Shown here in pieces: positions 61,996 to 64,000 of a DNA stretch of 64,000 nt. Every line of letters starts with the position of its first letter. Within the stretch, counting starts at the first letter, position 1. Origin of the DNA: JBKQHQ01 sp052148715 (GTDB lineage: Bacteria > Pseudomonadota > Alphaproteobacteria > Rhizobiales > Xanthobacteraceae); the NCBI GenBank assembly GCA_052148715.1, contig JBKQHQ010000008.1, forward strand, positions 1-64,000, in the 5' to 3' direction. The notes beneath the pieces are model-generated. The model worked only from the letters and a program-made list of their open reading frames with translations, did no database searches and had not been told where the DNA came from. Made by a program: the position numbers and the translations under genes.

Positions 61996-62988
61996 TTAAA
62001 GATAAACGCTCTTCATTTGGGTCTCCGGGTAGCGCATTCCGGCAACCGCTCCGACAGGGATCGCATCAGAAATCCTGGCGATATCGCTGTCGGACAGGCT
62101 GACCGAGAGCGCTCCAATATTTTCCAGGAGCCTTTCCTTTCGTTTTGTCCCTGGAATTGGCACGACGTCCTTACCTTGTGCGAGCAGCCATGCGAGCACC
62201 AACTGGGCCGGCGTGCAGCCTTTCTCCCGTGCGATCGCCTCGATCCGCTGAACCAGCACGATATTGTGGGCGAGGTTTTCCTCTGCAAAGCGCGGATGCC
62301 TGCGGCGAGCGTCGGATTCGGACAGGGCTGCCGGATCGTCGAGCTTGGCCGTCAGCAATCCTCTGCCGAGCGGCGAATAGGCGACGAGAGCAATTCCCAG
62401 CGGTCGCGTCGTCGGAAGCGTCTCCTCGGCCTCGGCTCGATACAGCAGCGAGTACTCGTTTTGGACCGCAGCAATGCGGTGCACCTTATGAGCGCGGCGG
62501 ATGGTCTCCGGCTGCGCCTCGCTCAGGCCGAGGGCGCGGACCTTGCCTTGCTCGACGAGCCGAGCCATGGCGCCGACCGTGTCCTCGATCGGAACCGTGG
62601 GATCGACCCGGTGCTGGTAATAGAGGTCGATCGTCTCGACACCGAGACGCTTCAGACTCGCCTCGCAGGCGCTCGCCACATACTCGGGCCGTCCGTCCGC
62701 GACTTTTCCGCCGCGGCCACCAAGGTTGCCGAACTTCGTCGCCAGAACGACTTTGGCGCGTCGCCCGTTGATCGCCTTGCCTACCAGCTCTTCATTGTGT
62801 CCCCAGCCGTACATGTCCGACGTGTCAAGCAACGTGATCCCGTGATCCAACGCCTCGTGAATAACGGCAATCCCATCGTCGTCGTTAGCCGCGCCGTAGA
62901 CGCCCGAGAGCGACATGCAACCAAGACCGATGGCCGAGACTTCAAGGGAGCCCAGCATGCGGCTGACCAACACGGATCGATTCACCAT
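61996..62988 (-). CDS. aldo/keto reductase (second of a tandem pair)
   Basis: Reductase of 330 residues with the complete tetrad: Asp and Tyr in LLDTSDMYGWGHNE, Lys in VLATKFG and His in YYQHRVDPTVPIED. The NADPH-binding end is VPIPGTKRKERLLENIGAL. ATG 62988, with AAGGAGA ahead of it, is preferred to an upstream in-frame start at 63099. It resembles its neighbour throughout, so the two probably arose by duplication. Substrate unknown. Confidence 0.9.
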   Translation of the reverse strand: MVNRSVLVSRMLGSLEVSAIGLGCMSLSGVYGAANDDDGIAVIHEALDHGITLLDTSDMYGWGHNEELVGKAINGRRAKVVLATKFGNLGGRGGKVADGRPEYVASACEASLKRLGVETIDLYYQHRVDPTVPIEDTVGAMARLVEQGKVRALGLSEAQPETIRRAHKVHRIAAVQNEYSLLYRAEAEETLPTTRPLGIALVAYSPLGRGLLTAKLDDPAALSESDARRRHPRFAEENLAHNIVLVQRIEAIAREKGCTPAQLVLAWLLAQGKDVVPIPGTKRKERLLENIGALSVSLSDSDIARISDAIPVGAVAGMRYPETQMKSVYL

Positions 62989-63136
62989 CGTTGTTCTCCT
63001 TGACGCGGGCACAAGCCTTTGTGCAGGCATCGGTGATATTGCCCTCGGACCACGACGTCGCTCGACCCCATAAACGCCGATCGTCCTTCGATCAAGCACT
63101 TGTGCCTGATATAGGGCTGGTCGTATCCGAAAACAG

Positions 63137-63150
63137 CCGATCTAGATCGG
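63137..63150. promoter_or_regulatory. perfect 14-bp palindrome upstream of the reductase pair
   Basis: CCGATCTAGATCGG, about 150 bases upstream of the ATG at 62988 and 56 bases past the stop of the binding-protein gene (63206). Possible operator; no regulator gene is adjacent. Confidence 0.3.
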
Positions 63151-63205
63151 GAAGCCGGCGATGCCCCGGCTCAGGGGGGCGAAGGGCCAGGTGATGAATT
63201 GGCCC

Positions 63206-64000
63206 CTAACGCTGCTTTCGTACACCGTCGAGCAGCTTGTCGAGCTCAGCCTGGCTCAGATCGACCTGATAAAACTGCCGGTAGAAGCGGCGTGCCACGT
63301 CCCGGATATCGTCGGAAAACCGGCCGGGAAAGAGCAGCCGCGCCAGCCATTGCAGGCCCACCAACCGGTTGAGCGACGGGGGTGCGTCGATCCACCCGAA
63401 AGGGAGTTTTGGGCTCAAGTACACGCGGTCGCGACGCACCGCCTCGATCTGCGACCAGGACGGATCCGATCGAATATATTCAGCGACGCTCGGCTCGACG
63501 GTCACGATGGTTTCCGGGTTCCACGCCGCCACCTGTTCCAAGGACACGGTGTAAAGACCGCCCTGTTGCAGGCCGCCATCGACCACATTCGTCGCGCCGG
63601 CGCGTTCGATGATCTCCGTGTTGATCGAGCCCCGATTGCCGGTTTCGAGCCCTCGGGCCCCGCGCGCGAGATAGACACGCGGCCGCGCTTGCGCCGGAAC
63701 GGACGCGGTTACGCGATCAACCTCGCTCAGCATTTCCTCCATGCGGCGTGCAAGCTCTTCGGCGCGCTGGCCAACCCCGAGGATGCCGCCGACCAAGCGC
63801 ACCGCCGTCGGCGTATTGGCGAAGCGACCGTCAATGAGAATGTACGGGATCCCGGTCTGGCTCTGCACGCGGTCGGCAAGCGAGGCGTAGGTATCCGAAA
63901 CCGATCCGAAGTCGATAATCAGGTCAGGCTTCGCAGCGATCACGACTTCGAGGTTGGCGGTTCCGCCGCGCCCGGTGAGGCGGCCGATTTCCGGCAGATT
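63206..64000 (-). CDS. iron/metal-chelate ABC substrate-binding protein (C-terminal part, runs off window)
   Basis: The visible 264 residues are the C-terminal part of a periplasmic binding protein of the BtuF/FhuD/MolA class (helical-backbone clamp). It opens in the N-lobe with NLEVVIAAKPDLIIDFGS, continues through RVYLARGARGLETGNRGSINTEIIERAG, and reaches the C-lobe block LPFGWIDAPPSLNRLVGLQWLARLLFP. The N-terminus and signal peptide lie beyond base 64000. Ligands of the class include siderophores, haem, cobalamin and molybdate/tungstate. The molybdenum-linked genes nearby make molybdate a candidate, but that is inference. Confidence 0.88.
   Translation of the reverse strand, partial: NLPEIGRLTGRGGTANLEVVIAAKPDLIIDFGSVSDTYASLADRVQSQTGIPYILIDGRFANTPTAVRLVGGILGVGQRAEELARRMEEMLSEVDRVTASVPAQARPRVYLARGARGLETGNRGSINTEIIERAGATNVVDGGLQQGGLYTVSLEQVAAWNPETIVTVEPSVAEYIRSDPSWSQIEAVRRDRVYLSPKLPFGWIDAPPSLNRLVGLQWLARLLFPGRFSDDIRDVARRFYRQFYQVDLSQAELDKLLDGVRKQR

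Overview
The window is a high-GC stretch of an alphaproteobacterial chromosome. The gene families, the short GC-rich palindromic repeats and the many ABC importers suggest the Hyphomicrobiales (Nitrobacteraceae/Xanthobacteraceae-like); this is an inference from gene content, since no rRNA or marker gene is present. I see no tRNA, rRNA, CRISPR array, insertion sequence or phage gene. Almost every base belongs to a recognisable gene.

Layout. Bases 1-7 kb hold the 5' part of an NMT1/THI5-type substrate-binding gene, a LysR regulator, a remnant of an ABC permease, a Rieske oxygenase, a secreted protein with seven repeats (probable beta-propeller), and a TetR regulator divergent from a NicX-like dihydroxypyridine dioxygenase. 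Bases 7-24 kb hold an acyl-CoA ligase/nitroreductase pair, a large patatin protein, a UPF0182 membrane protein, an outer-membrane barrel protein, glycogen phosphorylase and PEP carboxylase. Bases 23.4-32 kb begin the nucleobase region: a PfkB kinase coupled to guanine deaminase GuaD, a MacAB-like ABC exporter with adaptor, a second CDA-fold deaminase, 8-oxoguanine deaminase and a small patatin.

Bases 32.4-53.2 kb form a pyrimidine/purine catabolic island. It contains dihydropyrimidinase plus an N-carbamoyl amidohydrolase (reductive pyrimidine route), an NMT1-type ABC importer, a three-subunit molybdenum hydroxylase of the form II CODH-like type, a BMP-type nucleoside ABC importer and xanthine dehydrogenase XdhABC. 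Bases 53.4-58.8 kb are a dipeptide-type ABC importer with fused ATPases. The parts fit together as uptake, deamination (guanine and 8-oxoguanine), oxidation (xanthine) and ring opening (pyrimidines), presumably to obtain nitrogen. Two -24/-12 (sigma-54) promoter matches, in front of the NMT1-type importer and the dipeptide-type importer, support nitrogen control.

Bases 58.8-64 kb hold a molybdenum-linked pair: a DUF2325 gene with a textbook-like ModE box directly in front of it, and a DUF2478 gene broken by two compensating homopolymer indels. Two tandem aldo/keto reductases and the 3' part of an iron/metal-chelate binding protein gene running off the window complete the region. The molybdenum control site fits a region that encodes two separate molybdenum hydroxylases.
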